Source: Trichaptum fuscoviolaceum
Taxonomy: Eukaryota > Basidiomycota > Agaricomycetes > Hymenochaetales > Trichaptaceae
Assembly (NCBI GenBank): GCA_910574455.1
Contig: CAJSYZ010000003.1
Location: 682,001-746,000 of the forward strand
Length of the DNA: 64,000 nucleotides
Direction of reading: 5' to 3'
Shown: one piece after another, positions 9,148 through 19,215 of the stretch
Numbering within the stretch: the first letter of the stretch is position 1
Layout: every line of letters starts with the position of its first letter
Notes under the pieces: model-generated
Database searches by the model: none
Told to the model about the DNA's origin: nothing
The model's input: only the letters and a program-made list of their open reading frames with translations
Made by a program: the position numbers and the translations under genes

Positions 9148-12100
9148 ACAACGAAGAGCTCCCGCAGCCCTCTCTCTCGTTGAACATCAGGCTGCTCATC
9201 AATTCAATTAACGACAATCATGCCTTACGAATCCCAATCACGTTCCTATATAACCAGAAAACCCACAAAGCCACCGCCCTACTCGATACCGGAGCAGAAG
9301 GTCTATTCATTGACAAAACACTCGTAGACAATCTCCAGATCAAAACTATCAAACTTCGACAATCACTTCGACCACGCAATGTTGACGGAACATTCAACAA
9401 TGCCGGACACATCACATCTTATGCCCCCCTTTGTGTCAAACTTGGAAATGCCCACTATGCTATGCGATTCTATGTTACCACCCTTGGAAAAGAGAACTTC
9501 ATTTTCGGACTACCATGGTTCAAGAAATATCAACCCAAAATCGACTGGGAAACTGGATCAATACAGCTCAATCGCGTTAATATCTCAACACAACTTGCAC
9601 AACAAGCTCGAAAAGGACTCCAACCCGCTAAACCACTTACTGCCTTGGTACCCCATCAATACCACCAATTCCTATCCCTTTTTGACGAAGAAAAAGCACA
9701 TCGCTTTCCTCCAAGTCGCCCATATGACCATGCAATTGATCTCAAACCCGACTTCATTCCTAAACGACATTCACCTTATCCACTCTCACTTCCGCAACAA
9801 GCTGCTCTCGATGCCTTCATCGATGAGAACCTCAAGAATGGATATATCAGACCTTCGAAGTCACCTATGGCATCCCCTCTCTTCTTCGTTGACAAGAAAG
9901 ACGGTACCTTACGACCTGTTCAAGATTACCGTTACCTCAACAATGGAACCATCAAGAATGCGTACCCATTACCACTTGTCCAGGATCTATTAGACAAGTT
10001 ACATGGATCTCACTACTTCATCGCCCTAGATATCCGATGGGGATACAATAATATCCGCATCAAGGATGGAGATCAATGGAAAGCCGCATTTACCACTCAA
10101 TGAGGGCTTTTCGAACCAACAGTTATGTTTTTCGGCCTATGCAACTCACCTGCCACCTTTCAACACTTTATGAATGATATTCTTGGCGAAGAAATCCTTC
10201 TAAATCATCTCTTGGTTTACATGGACGACATCCTCATACATGCCCCAACCTTACCGGAACTCATTTCTCGAGCACGACGTGCCTTCACTATCCTTGAAAA
10301 GAATGACCTCTACTTCAAGCCCACCAAATGCTTTTTCCATACGCAGAAACTACCCTATCTTGGACTCATTATTACACCTAATCACATCCAAACCGACCCA
10401 ACAAAAATCGAAGGAATCACTAAATGGCCAACTCCGACTACTGTCAAAGATATCTGTTCATTCACTGGATTCACCAACTTCTACCGCCGTTTTATTCCAC
10501 ACTACGCCGAAATCACCAAACCCTTGGACAACCTCAAACGCAAAGATCAACCTTTCAAATGGACTGAAGTAGAACAAAAATCATTTGATGATCTCAAGGC
10601 CGCGTTCACTCAACATCCGTTACTTCTTATGCCCAACCCGCACAATCCCTTCTTCCTTGAAACTGACGCTTCCAAAGTTGCAACCGGAGCAGTCCTTCGA
10701 CAACATGATGACAACGGTGTTCTCAAGCCAATCGGTTATATTTCGCAATCACTAAACTCCGCTGAACGGAACTACGAGATCTATGATCGCGAACTATTAG
10801 CTATTATCCGTGCCCTCATCACTTGGAAACACTATCTCCTTGGATCCCCACACCCTGTTACACTTTGGTGTGATCATCGCAACCTTACCTACTGGCGAGA
10901 GGCCCGACGACTCTCACCCCGTCAAGCACGATGGCATCTGTTGCTCTCACAATTCGACCTTCATATCACACATGTCCCCGGCAAACAAATGATTCAATCC
11001 GATCTTCTATCCCGCCGGGCGGACCATGTTAAACAGGGGGAGAATCTCAACGAATCATCGATTATGCTTCCAAAGGACCTATTCATTTCCACTCTTCAGG
11101 AACAGAAGGATCAAGAAAATTCTGAAGACGAAGAAGAAGAGGAAGACTATGAATCTGATGACGACCTCCCAGACACAGATAGCCTCACAAAATCCATCAA
11201 AGAATCGATGAAGAAAGATGAATTCCTCACCAACACTATTGCCCAGCTAAAGAAGAAACTACCACCTGCCCGAACTGCCCTCAAAGACTGGTTTTTCGAT
11301 GATGACGGCATCCTTTACTTCAAAAATCGCATCTATATCCCGGACAACCTTGAATTACAGCGCACTATTCTCCGACTTCACCATGATATACCAGTTCGAG
11401 CACACCCTGGCATATTTAACACCCTGGAACAGGTCCGAAGGACGTATTACTGGCCCAGGATGCAGAAGTTTGTATCCGACTATGTCCATGGATGCGCACT
11501 ATGTCAACAAATGAAAGTCAATCACCATCCGACCGCTCCACCACTAATGCCTATCGCCGCCGACAAACACTCGTTTCCATTCTCCCACGTCAATATGGAC
11601 TTCATCACCGATTTACCAATGTCACATGGCTATGACACACTTCTATTAGTCATTGATCACGATTGCTCCAAAGCTATTGTCCTCATTCCATGCGAGAAGA
11701 CAGTAGACGCAATTGAAACGGCACAACTATACTTCGACAATGTATATCGACGATTTGGACTTCCGATACGCATTATATCCGACAGAGGACCCCAATTCGC
11801 TTCTAAAGCATTCCAAGAACTCTGCAAGATCATAGGAATCAAGTCGTCTATGTCCACCGCTTACCACCCTCAAACCGATGGACAAGCCGAACGGACCAAT
11901 CAAGAGATCGAAGTATACCTCCGGATCTATTGTACTGCGGAACCTGAGAACTGGTCTAGACACATTCCCAACATTGAATTCGCCCATAACAATCGTGCCC
12001 ACGCTGTCACCAAGAGAACCCCTTTCTCGCTTCTCATGGGATACGACCCCATTCCACTACCCCTGAAATATCCGAAATCAAACGTCCCATCCGTATCACA

Positions 12101-12632
12101 ACGACTTGCCAACCTCACAGTACATCGATCAGAAGCCTTAGCAGCTCATTCAGTCGCTGCTATGGTAATGAAAGAACGCACTTTCCGAAACTTCAAACCA
12201 TTCAACAAAGGAGACAAAGTTTGGCTAGACTCAAAGAACCTTTGAATTCCCGGTTTATCGCAAAAGTTCAAGGAAAAACGCGATGGTCCGTTCAAGATCA
12301 AGAAAGTCTTATCTCCACTCGTCTATGAATTAGATCTCTCACGGACTAAATGGAAGATACACCCAGTATTCCACGCCGCGCTTCTCGTGAGATACACTGA
12401 GACGGAAGCATATGGACCACCCCACAGTAACCCCCCACCTGATCTAATCGAAGGACAAGAACAATTCGAAGTAGAAGCCATCCGAGCCCACCATGGGAAT
12501 GGCACCAGGCGACAATATCTTATAAAATGGAAAGGTTACCCCACTTCTGGAAACTCATGGGAACCCGAGTCACATCTTCGGAACGCACAGACCATCCTCA
12601 AAGCCTATAAAAGACTCCATCATCTCACTTGA
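9138..12632 (+). pseudogene. pol: pol polyprotein of gypsy element 2 (two in-frame stops)
   Basis: One frame from the frameshift site to a TGA at 12630-12632. Domains in order: aspartic protease with LLDTGAEGLFI near 9280; RT with YRYLNNGTIKNAYPLP, LDIRWGYNNIR, VMFFGLCNSPATFQ and the catalytic YMDD near 10220; RNase H with FLETDASKVATGAVL and NYEIYDRELLAI; integrase with zinc finger RLHHDIPVRAHPG...CALCQQ, then Asp in NMDFITDLP, Asp in SDRGPQFASK and Glu in QAERTNQEIE; and a chromodomain with YLIKWKGYPTSGNSWEPE. Two stops break it. TGA at 10101-10103 lies between AAFTTQ and GLFEPTVMFFG. TGA at 12243-12245 lies in the integrase tail, where element 1 has CGA. Expected roles are reverse transcription and targeted integration in the nucleus, now presumably lost in this copy. 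Confidence 0.93.
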
Positions 12633-14003
12633 ATGTCCCCATCCAAAAAACTCGTTCACTTCTCATATCCCCACTCATCTAACATCATAAACGACTATAC
12701 GCTCTCCCCATCGAACAAACAGCCACCAACACCTGAACCCCATACTGTCGCATTACCGACTACCTCGATTCCAACTCGCCCCCATTACCTGGACGCTGTC
12801 CGACCTGTATACTCCGGAGCTTGGTCCAAAGACCACTACGACCCAGACTGGGAGTACAAGTACTTCAAACCCCCCACCGGACTTGGACTCCACATCCCAA
12901 CAATCTCGGTATTTCTCATCCACACCTTCTTTAACAACCCTGATTACGCCCATCGACTCATTGACTATTTCAACAAATCTGCTCGTGTTCAACCCCCACT
13001 CACAATCACTCGACCCATTGTCCGACATCATCATCACTTCAGCCACTTTGAACCTCGCCGCTCTGACCCCTATTGCACCTGCAGTTGTTGTCACTACGAC
13101 TGTCCGACTCATTCCCTCTAAGTCATGCCACCTGCCCGTTCCCAACGCAACCCATCCCGTCACACCCCCTTATTTCGTTCATACACATCATCTCTCCAAC
13201 CACCAGCCTTACGCCTCGACACCCACAACCCCTTGCAATCCCGCCAGATCCTTGAATTATTCTCAACTCGCACCTTCCACCAACGCCTAAGTCAATCAAC
13301 GTATGATAACACTCCTCTTCTTGCCAACTGGACCCAATGTTATGATATTGTTACCCGAAACCAGGAGATTCTCGATCCTACCATCGCCATCATCGAAGGA
13401 TCTCTCCATCTCTTGCGACGGGCTCAAGAGTCATTCCAAGACATGCGACGATTTGCCCTTACGGAACTCCTTGAAACAGCGCCTCAAGAGTTATTTGCCC
13501 CATTGGTCATTGACCTCACCACGGAGGACGACATCATCGACCTCACTAAAGACCTTGCTGACCAAGTACCTTGCCCACCCCTTCACTCCGTCGGCACTCA
13601 AGTCCCAGAACGCAAAGAACTCATCAATCGCCTGTCCGAACCCATTCGTCTACAATCGCCCAATACAGTTACAAGAAGACCAAGAGTATCGTGTCAACAC
13701 AGCCCCACCCTCACCCACATACAGCCCGAAAGTTGACAACAATCCTTTTACGTCTATGTCCTTGGACCCAAGGAATGCACACAACACTCCGCTGTCGACC
13801 ACCACTACAACCTGGCCGCGTCCACCTGCGAATTCTATACATGTTCATACTGCAACGTACGTGCACCTGGACACACCATCATTGGATGCCCCAAGTATAC
13901 ATGCCCCTCATGTGGACAACACGATGGTCATGACGATGAATGCGCATCTAACCGAATTGCTCAACAACGCGTAACAAAGAGAAACCCACTTGCAAACAAC
14001 TAA
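12633..14003 (+). pseudogene. third ORF of element 2, cysteine cluster and two zinc knuckles
   Basis: An ATG follows the pol stop directly (TGAATG) in the same frame, and the frame continues to a TAA at 14001-14003 with two interruptions: TAA at 13119-13121 and TGA at 13734-13736. The first part has DWEYKYFKPPTGLGLHIP and ends with the CTCSCCHYDCP cluster also found in element 1. The middle part (13125-13736) is predicted helical and acidic (LVIDLTTEDDIIDLTKD, which resembles SUMO-interaction-like stretches). The last part has two knuckles: C-x2-C-x6-H-x4-C at 13842-13889 and C-x2-C-x5-H-x3-C at 13902-13943. There is no signal peptide or membrane helix, so an envelope role is unlikely. A nucleic-acid-binding accessory protein is an inference. 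Confidence 0.65.
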
Positions 14004-14137
14004 AGCACCTGTTGCTAACCTGGATACCCTATTGGCGTTAACTTCGCTTATATGGCATGTTTTTCCTCATTGTTTATTGGACTTAATTTGTCCCTATAAC
14101 GGCCATTTTCTTTACTGATTTCCACTACGTTTCAATT

Positions 14138-14151
14138 TAAGAACGGGGTAA
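14138..14151 (+). other. polypurine tract before the element 2 3' LTR
   Basis: AAGAACGGGGTAA directly precedes TGTTACG. Element 1 has the comparable GACAGGGTAT at 4593-4602. Confidence 0.6.
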
Positions 14152-14617
14152 TGTTACGTTTTCTTACTATGTCAGCGGCCCCCATTACTCCGAACCCTTC
14201 GCCCTATTTGTTTCTATTCTTGTTCTGCTCAGTCATCCTCCGATGTAACCCTCAACCCTCAGCCAATCCCGATGTTACACATGTACCCTTTGCCCTAACC
14301 CTTTGCCCATCGCTCTCACACTATTATTAGTAGCCTATCGTCTACTCTCTTATTGTTCTCTTCTTACTCATCTTCCGATGTACCCTTGCTCCGCAGCTAC
14401 AGTATATAAACCCCTGTACTTAGCATGATCGAACTCTAAGTTCGATCTCCTTTGTCAAACCCCCCGTCTCTAGTCTCTGCTATACATCTGTTTCTCTCTA
14501 CTCCACATCGTAGGCCTTTGTCCATATACACATAGTGTCGAGCCCTAGCTCCGCTATCACTGAGCAACTTAACGTTGCGTTCCCCAACTATACGAGACCG
14601 TAAGTTGAGACGTAACA
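14152..14617 (+). repeat. element 2 3' LTR
   Basis: 466 bp, near-identical to 4889-5354, and ends CGTAACA before the GAGCC duplication. Confidence 0.95.
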
Positions 14618-14622
14618 GAGCC
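14618..14622 (+). repeat. target site duplication of element 2, right copy (GAGCC)
   Basis: Matches 4884-4888. It marks the point where the element 1 LTR resumes. Confidence 0.9.
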
Positions 14623-14915
14623 ACTATGACGGACTCACTCCACTTCTGACCCGAGATGATGTCATTTGTTCTCTTGCTCCACTCTATTGTTCTCTGTAGT
14701 ATATAAGGCCATGTACATAGCGCCCCAGGATGACACTTAAGTCAATCCTCCTATAGTCTTTTACAATCACGTACCAAAGACTCTGTTCACCCACGACTTC
14801 CGGTATAGAGACCCTCACAAAGCGGACCCTCTATACTGTACTTGCTACTTCACCCAACAACGCTTTGGTCACTTATCATTTCCGTGATAAGTCCATCGAA
14901 GCCGTGAACGTAACA
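14623..14915 (+). repeat. element 1 3' LTR, right part
   Basis: Continues the LTR that starts at 4603 and ends GTAACA. It has TATATAAG at 14700 and an imperfect hairpin GGATGACACTTAAGTCAATCC-type at 14728-14748, at the same distance from the TATA box as the hairpin in the element 2 LTR. Confidence 0.82.
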
Positions 14916-15395
14916 GTTCCTATATGCGCTATCCACGTCGAAGACGGCCACTTGAGTGCCTGCGGGTGCTTTGGCTGCAAGGAAGTAGCATTGAGCAAAT
15001 GTACCCCATTCGCAGGGAAAGTCTGCGGAGTCGATCTCGGAATTGACAGAAGAGAAATTCGTGTCGTTGCGGGGGAACGAGAGGTCTTGAATGACCCTGA
15101 ACTTAGAAGAATTAGGCTTTGGGACGACGCCGAAGGGCGCGGTACGAAAAGGTCCTATTAGGTCGTTTAGATGAGCTGTAGAGAAGGGACCGGAATAACG
15201 TCCAAGTTGAAGTTCGTTGGCGATGTGTTCATTAATGATATCCGGCTGCAGTATTGCCGAGGAATGATTGCTGGGAATTGTCAGACCGGGCTTCAGACCT
15301 TTGAGAAACGGAAGACCGACTGTTAAGTCGGACGACCGAAGGGGTGGCTCTAATAAAGGAAGAAACGTTAGCTTCGTTAAGCTAACACGAACTCA
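14916..15395 (-). pseudogene. DIRS-like reverse transcriptase fragment
   Basis: Read on the minus strand, this is open and gives INEHIANELQLGRYSGPF, then GPFRTAPFGVVPKPN, FRVIQDLSFPRND, SADFPCEWGTF and VAVFDVDSAYR. This is the order of the first RT motifs in the DIRS/Ngaro-type reverse transcriptases common in Agaricomycetes. The fragment stops exactly at the LTR of element 1, just after the first catalytic Asp motif, so element 1 inserted there. The upstream end near 15395 runs into stops. The second catalytic motif and the recombinase are absent from the window. Confidence 0.7.
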
Positions 15396-16060
15396 CGGAC
15401 AAGGCTACGGAGCCTAATAGATATAGAGAAGAGAGTCGAACGCAGTTCGACGTAAGAGTCGGAAACTGAAGAGAGAACCGGGATAAGTCGATCCCGACTG
15501 CGAATCGCGCAGTATAAGGTCGGACGAAGGTCTGGTGGAGCTCAACGGCCTAGTATCGTATTGATACCCTAGGACTTGTGATATTTGAGTCGAAGCTATA
15601 CTACGATACATGTATCGACTTTATAGTTGAGACCTGTTTGTACATTGTTGATAAAACGCATGTCCGATCGTAGTCCGGATCGGGTTGAAGGCATGAATGA
15701 AAAGGGAAAGGAGTAAATGCGAGGCCGAAGGTTACAACGGAGGCAATCGCATGTATGCGGCATGTTCAGGATAGAAAGAATAGAAAGGGTCCGTTTCGGC
15801 GGTCCGGTCAGGTACGTAGCGGGGCCCTATGACGTCGGTTGTAGTGCGGAATGCACGTGGTGATACGTTTGCGGTCGGCCCGGCTATGATCCGATGTCTA
15901 GTGCGAAAGGTTAGTGACAGTATTGGATATTGGATATCCAATTGTATTGTCCGGCGTTCGGCCTATGGCGGATGTTGGCACGGGATGGATATTAGTCTGA
16001 TATCCCTGCGTGCACGCGTTGTCCACGATGTCCGTTCGGTGGAGACGAGTCGGAGTGCCG
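15396..16060. other. unassigned spacer between RT and gag relics
   Basis: No convincing frame. It holds a perfect hairpin GTTAGCTT-CGTT-AAGCTAAC at 15367-15386 and a 10-bp inverted repeat ACGATGTCCG/CGGACATCGT near 16027 and 16070. It may be a further insertion inside the DIRS-like element, but I could not find matching ends. Confidence 0.4.
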
Positions 16061-17470
16061 AACTATGAGCGGACATCGTAGTACCTGTTCGGAAAGGTTA
16101 GGTAAAAGTGTAGTCGTGACAGGAATGTAGTTGATAAGGATAGTTGAAGAAACACCAGTTTTGAAGCCATGCTGAATACTATGAGGAACGTCGTCGAAAA
16201 GCGAGAGGAGAGAGCACTCTTTCAGAGCTCCGTACCATTCTGCGTGATGCAGAGGGGTAACGACCTTAAGCGGAGCATTTGCGAGCGTGGTGACCCTTCT
16301 TGCCGCAGAGAGTGCACCGATGCTCACGACCGCACCCGGGGCATGCGTTGGGGTTGTTGTTCCATCGAAAGCACAGTTCGGAGTCTCCGGGGCCAACCCA
16401 CTTGTCGTCCTTGTCCTTGACGAGGTACGGTGCCTTCTTCGTCGTACAGTTGAACCCCGAGTGACCGGCGCGACCGCATACGATGCAGAAGAGATCTTTG
16501 GCGGGGCCCCGAAAGGATTGGCCGCGCTTAGAGGATTCGGAGGTGGAAGAACGAGCGTGCGCTCTGGGTGAAGGAGAGCGAGACCTCGCGCGCGAGCTAG
16601 ACCCGGTATCGATGTTGCGTTTAACGAGGCCGCAGGCCATATCACGCACATATTCCGTCTGTTCGGTCTGGAAGGTGTTAGGCTCCCAGCCCGTCGGGAT
16701 ATAGCCTTGTGTCGCAATTAGCATGCAAATCTTGATGTCGTACCGGAGGTAGAGCTGGAAGTCGGTATAAAAATCCGGACGGGAGACCATAGCTATGAAA
16801 TGCTGTGGAGACCTTCGAGAATCTCGTCCTTCTCCGGGCGCGTGCAATGGTATGCAACGAGACGAAGGAATGTACCGAAGCCCTGACGCCAGTCAGATTC
16901 GATCAAGTTATACTCGGCCGCGTTGTCGAGTTGCTTGGACACGAGTGCAAGGGAGCCGTCAGCGGTGGGCTGAGTGTATGCGACGTCTTGGGTGGGATGC
17001 TTCAGGTAATTCCGAATGTAGCCCGGGGTCAGGATGTGGAGAGGGAGATGCTCGTCCCAATCCTTGATGATCTTGAGCGCGTTATGAGGGAAGGTGGTTA
17101 CCGTGGCCAGGAGATGACCGTGCTCGTCGACGTTGGTCGGGAGGATGAAGGGGTTGACCTTCTTGACCCTGTTGCGATCAGTTGGCGGGGGAGAACGTGC
17201 CCGAGTGGACGCAGTACAAGTGTGCGTGCGCGTGTGTGGCAGAGGAAACCCGAAACCTGGCAGCTGAACGGGAAGGGCGGGATCTCGTGTGATGCGACCG
17301 CGGTGCATTAAGTGACGTGCATCAATAGTGCGGTCACGATGACGGGAGATGGGGGAGATCTCTGGCGAGCCCCTGCGACGCTGAGGTGTCAACGGCGCAA
17401 TTGAAGGGCCCGATGGAAGAGAAGGTCCCGGGCGAGCAACTGTTAGGGAGAATTGCGTTAGCAATCTCAA
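16060..17470 (-). pseudogene. DIRS-like gag with zinc knuckles, running into the RT start
   Basis: Two overlapping minus-strand frames: 17470-16793, then 16847-16266. The switch is near 16795. The protein has VTTFPHNALKIIKDWDEHL and FGTFLRLVAYHCTRPEKDEI, then SRPDFYTDFQLYLRYDIK, an Arg/Ser-rich stretch, and knuckles CIVCGRAGHSGFNC and CTLCGKKGHHARKC around LCFRWNNNPNACPGCG. This is typical of the capsid/nucleocapsid ORF of Agaricomycete DIRS-like elements. A third frame (down to about 16060) continues with TPLHHAEWYGALKECSLLS and SIQHGFKTGV, resembling the start of the RT ORF, so a gag/pol-type frame change is plausible near 16270. The frame changes could be decay, introns or recoding. Confidence 0.65.
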
Positions 17471-17495
17471 TTATAACATAATGGGCTCGAATAAT

Positions 17496-17553
17496 GGGCC
17501 ACAAGGGCGGGCCACAAAGGGCGGGCCACAAGGGCGGGCCACAGAGGGCGGGC
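17496..17553. repeat. short tandem repeat, four units of 13-14 bp
   Basis: GGGCCACAAGGGC and close variants repeat four times in a row. It sits between two coding pieces of the DIRS-like gag. Confidence 0.85.
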
Positions 17554-17675
17554 GGTGGGATGCCGCTAATTAAAGATGGTCAGGCTCCGGAGAGCGAGAG
17601 ACATCTGGCCGCAAGAGCGCTGAGCTCAAGCGGAAATAGAAACTGAAATGAAGGTTAGTGGAGGAAAGAAAGAAA

Positions 17676-17884
17676 TTACTTATGACGCAGTATATTCACG
17701 CCCTTCTGCCTAAGCTCCTTAGCGAAATCCTCATTCATAGCCTCGAACGCTATAAGATAAGCGTTCCGGTCGTGAGGAGTCGCCAGAGACATCAGGTGAC
17801 GGCCGCGCTCTCCAGGGCCAGCTAAACTAACGCTTGATGCTTCCGGAGAAGGAGAGCGAAAGCCACTGCGCCGCACTGAAGTCG
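17676..17884 (-). pseudogene. DIRS-like gag, second part of the N-terminal exon (after the copia insertion)
   Basis: The frame reads SVRRSGFRSPSPEASS and then MSLATPHDRNAYLIAFEAMN, and stops at 17676. It joins in frame to 19662-19958 when the copia element and one AGTCG copy are taken out. A GTAATT donor-like site at the stop suggests an intron toward the next coding piece. Confidence 0.65.
17880..17884 (+). repeat. target site duplication of the copia element, left copy (AGTCG)
   Basis: The same AGTCG is found at 19662-19666, directly after the 3' LTR. Confidence 0.88.
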
Positions 17885-18055
17885 TGTTGAAGGTTTGCGA
17901 TCTCGCATTGTAATGTGGCATGCATGGTATATATTAAGTAATAGCTTATTTACATATATTTGTACCTACTGCGGCACATTTTTTGTCGTCGTCGCTGCAA
18001 TGAAAACTTTGTCACGTTCTGCTCCGTTTGTCGTCTCGACCTGCGCAATTCTACA
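17885..18055 (+). repeat. copia 5' LTR with an internal deletion
   Basis: Matches the two ends of the 3' LTR but lacks 275 bp between TATATTTGT and ACCTACTGC. The break has a two-base GT microhomology. Confidence 0.88.
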
Positions 18056-18072
18056 GGTTATGAGCCTTGCGC
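18056..18072 (+). promoter_or_regulatory. copia primer-binding site, half initiator-tRNA type
   Basis: GGTTATGAGCCTTGCGC starts directly after the LTR. It is complementary to the anticodon stem-loop of eukaryotic initiator tRNA-Met (CUCAUAACC), as in Drosophila copia, which is primed by a 5' half of that tRNA. The extension into the D-arm side of the tRNA of this fungus cannot be checked here. Confidence 0.75.
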
Positions 18073-18207
18073 TCTTGCTCTAATCTATCAGCTTTGTCAT
18101 CAATTCTCGACTTCTGGACTCCCGCTTCCCCTGCGTCGGACCGCAGGTCTTCTTTTTTGATCCCATCACTCGAAGGGCCGTAGTGATTGGGCACCTATTC
18201 TTGCCGC

Positions 18208-18331
18208 GAAGGACTGTGGCAGTTTGGGTTTCTATTCTTGTTGCTGCGAAGGACTGTGGCAACCCTATCCGTGCGAAGGACTGCACTTGCCCGAAGGACC
18301 GTGGCACCCGTTTCCGTGCGAAGGACTGCAC
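18208..18331 (+). repeat. GCGAAGGACTG short repeats in the copia leader
   Basis: The motif GCGAAGGACTG or a close variant (CCGAAGGACCG) occurs five times before the gag ATG, followed alternately by TGGCA and CAC. Confidence 0.7.
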
Positions 18332-18334
18332 ATT

Positions 18335-19156
18335 ATGATCATGGGAAAGAATGACTTTGAGAAGCTGAATGGCAAGAACTATGTGGATTGGGCATGGCAG
18401 ATGGAGGCATATTTGGTGTCAAAGGACTTGTGGGATGTGGTTGATGGTTCGGAGAAGTGTCCGATGGGTAGTGAGGGGTCGAAGGCAGTCAGGGCTTTTC
18501 GCAAAAAGCAGCGACTTGCATGCGCGGAGATCACTCTCCACGTTGAGACGTCGGAGAAAGCTCACACTCGTGACAAAGATCCTGCTGTTATCTGGAAGGC
18601 GCTTCAGGACCATCACCATGCTCGCGGCTTGAGCTCAAGGATGGCGCTCCTACGCCTGTTTTTCTCCTCGGTGATGGACGCAGAACAGACAGTCTCAGAT
18701 TGGATTGCCCATGTTAAGGACCTTGCTTACCGTTTGGAGACCGACGACTTTTCGATACCCAAGGAGATTGTCATTTACGTCTTGACAGCTGGCCTTCCCC
18801 ATGAGGAGTTCAAACACTTCAATGCATCCCTTGACAGTATTCCGCCGGATGAACTCACTCTTGACCTTGTCACCACACGACTCCTCAATGAAGATGCTCG
18901 CCAGCAGGCCATAGCTATTGAACGGCCAAGTACAGTGGCTTACAGTGCGCGTGCCACCAGGAATGTTGTTTGCTATGCATGCAACAAGAAGGGTCACTAT
19001 GCATCGGACTGCCCCACTAGGAAGGCCTCAAGCAGCAGGGTCAGCAAGGACACGAGAGGCGGGAAGGAGAAGGACGCTGCTTTAGCAGAAGACATTGATC
19101 TTGAAGATGAAGTGGCTGGACTGGCAATGGATGGCATAGGGCCTCTTGCTATTTAA
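18335..19156 (+). CDS. gag: copia-type gag polyprotein
   Basis: The most likely start is the ATG at 18335 (MIMGKNDFEKLNGKNYVDWA) or the one at 18341; upstream codons are open but lack an ATG. It is about 273 residues and intact. The N-terminal part matches the copia gag fold: LNGKNYVDWAWQMEAYLVSKDLWDV, then AVIWKALQDHHHARG, LRLFFSSVMDAEQTVSDWIAHVKDLA and LTAGLPHEEF. A CCHC knuckle CYACNKKGHYASDC lies near residue 217, followed by a basic and then an acidic tail, and the frame ends shortly before the 3' LTR. It would form the particle and bind RNA. The intact frame next to a complete lack of pol suggests selection on gag or recent mobility with enzymes supplied in trans. Confidence 0.92.
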   Translation: MIMGKNDFEKLNGKNYVDWAWQMEAYLVSKDLWDVVDGSEKCPMGSEGSKAVRAFRKKQRLACAEITLHVETSEKAHTRDKDPAVIWKALQDHHHARGLSSRMALLRLFFSSVMDAEQTVSDWIAHVKDLAYRLETDDFSIPKEIVIYVLTAGLPHEEFKHFNASLDSIPPDELTLDLVTTRLLNEDARQQAIAIERPSTVAYSARATRNVVCYACNKKGHYASDCPTRKASSSRVSKDTRGGKEKDAALAEDIDLEDEVAGLAMDGIGPLAI

Positions 19157-19215
19157 GGGAAAGTCATTTATCTCTATTTTTATGTTTGTTTTACAATGCT
19201 TCGATCGAGGGAAAG

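Larger units (their letters stand above)
4889..14617 (+). mobile_element. Ty3/gypsy chromodomain retrotransposon, nearly complete (element 2)
   Basis: A 9,729-bp element with two 466-bp LTRs that both begin TGTTACG and end CGTAACA, flanked by GAGCC duplications. Order: LTR, primer site, leader, extra ORF, gag, pol (protease, RT, RNase H, integrase, chromodomain), third ORF, purine tract, LTR. The LTRs differ at very few positions (for example in the TTTGCC/TTCGCC and GTTATAC/GCTATAC contexts), so the insertion is recent. Two TGA codons in pol and two stops in the third ORF show that this copy is not autonomous. Confidence 0.95.

Noticed and set aside
12633..14003. Envelope gene of a retrovirus-like element
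   Set aside because: No signal peptide, membrane helix or cleavage site; it carries zinc knuckles instead.
15992..16717. Minus-strand 241-codon frame as a single protein
   Set aside because: Only its last third (from about 16270 down) resembles a reverse transcriptase start; the rest is the other frame of the zinc-knuckle gag.
17496..17553. CRISPR-like short repeats
   Set aside because: Units are directly adjacent without spacers, in a eukaryotic genome; it is a minisatellite.
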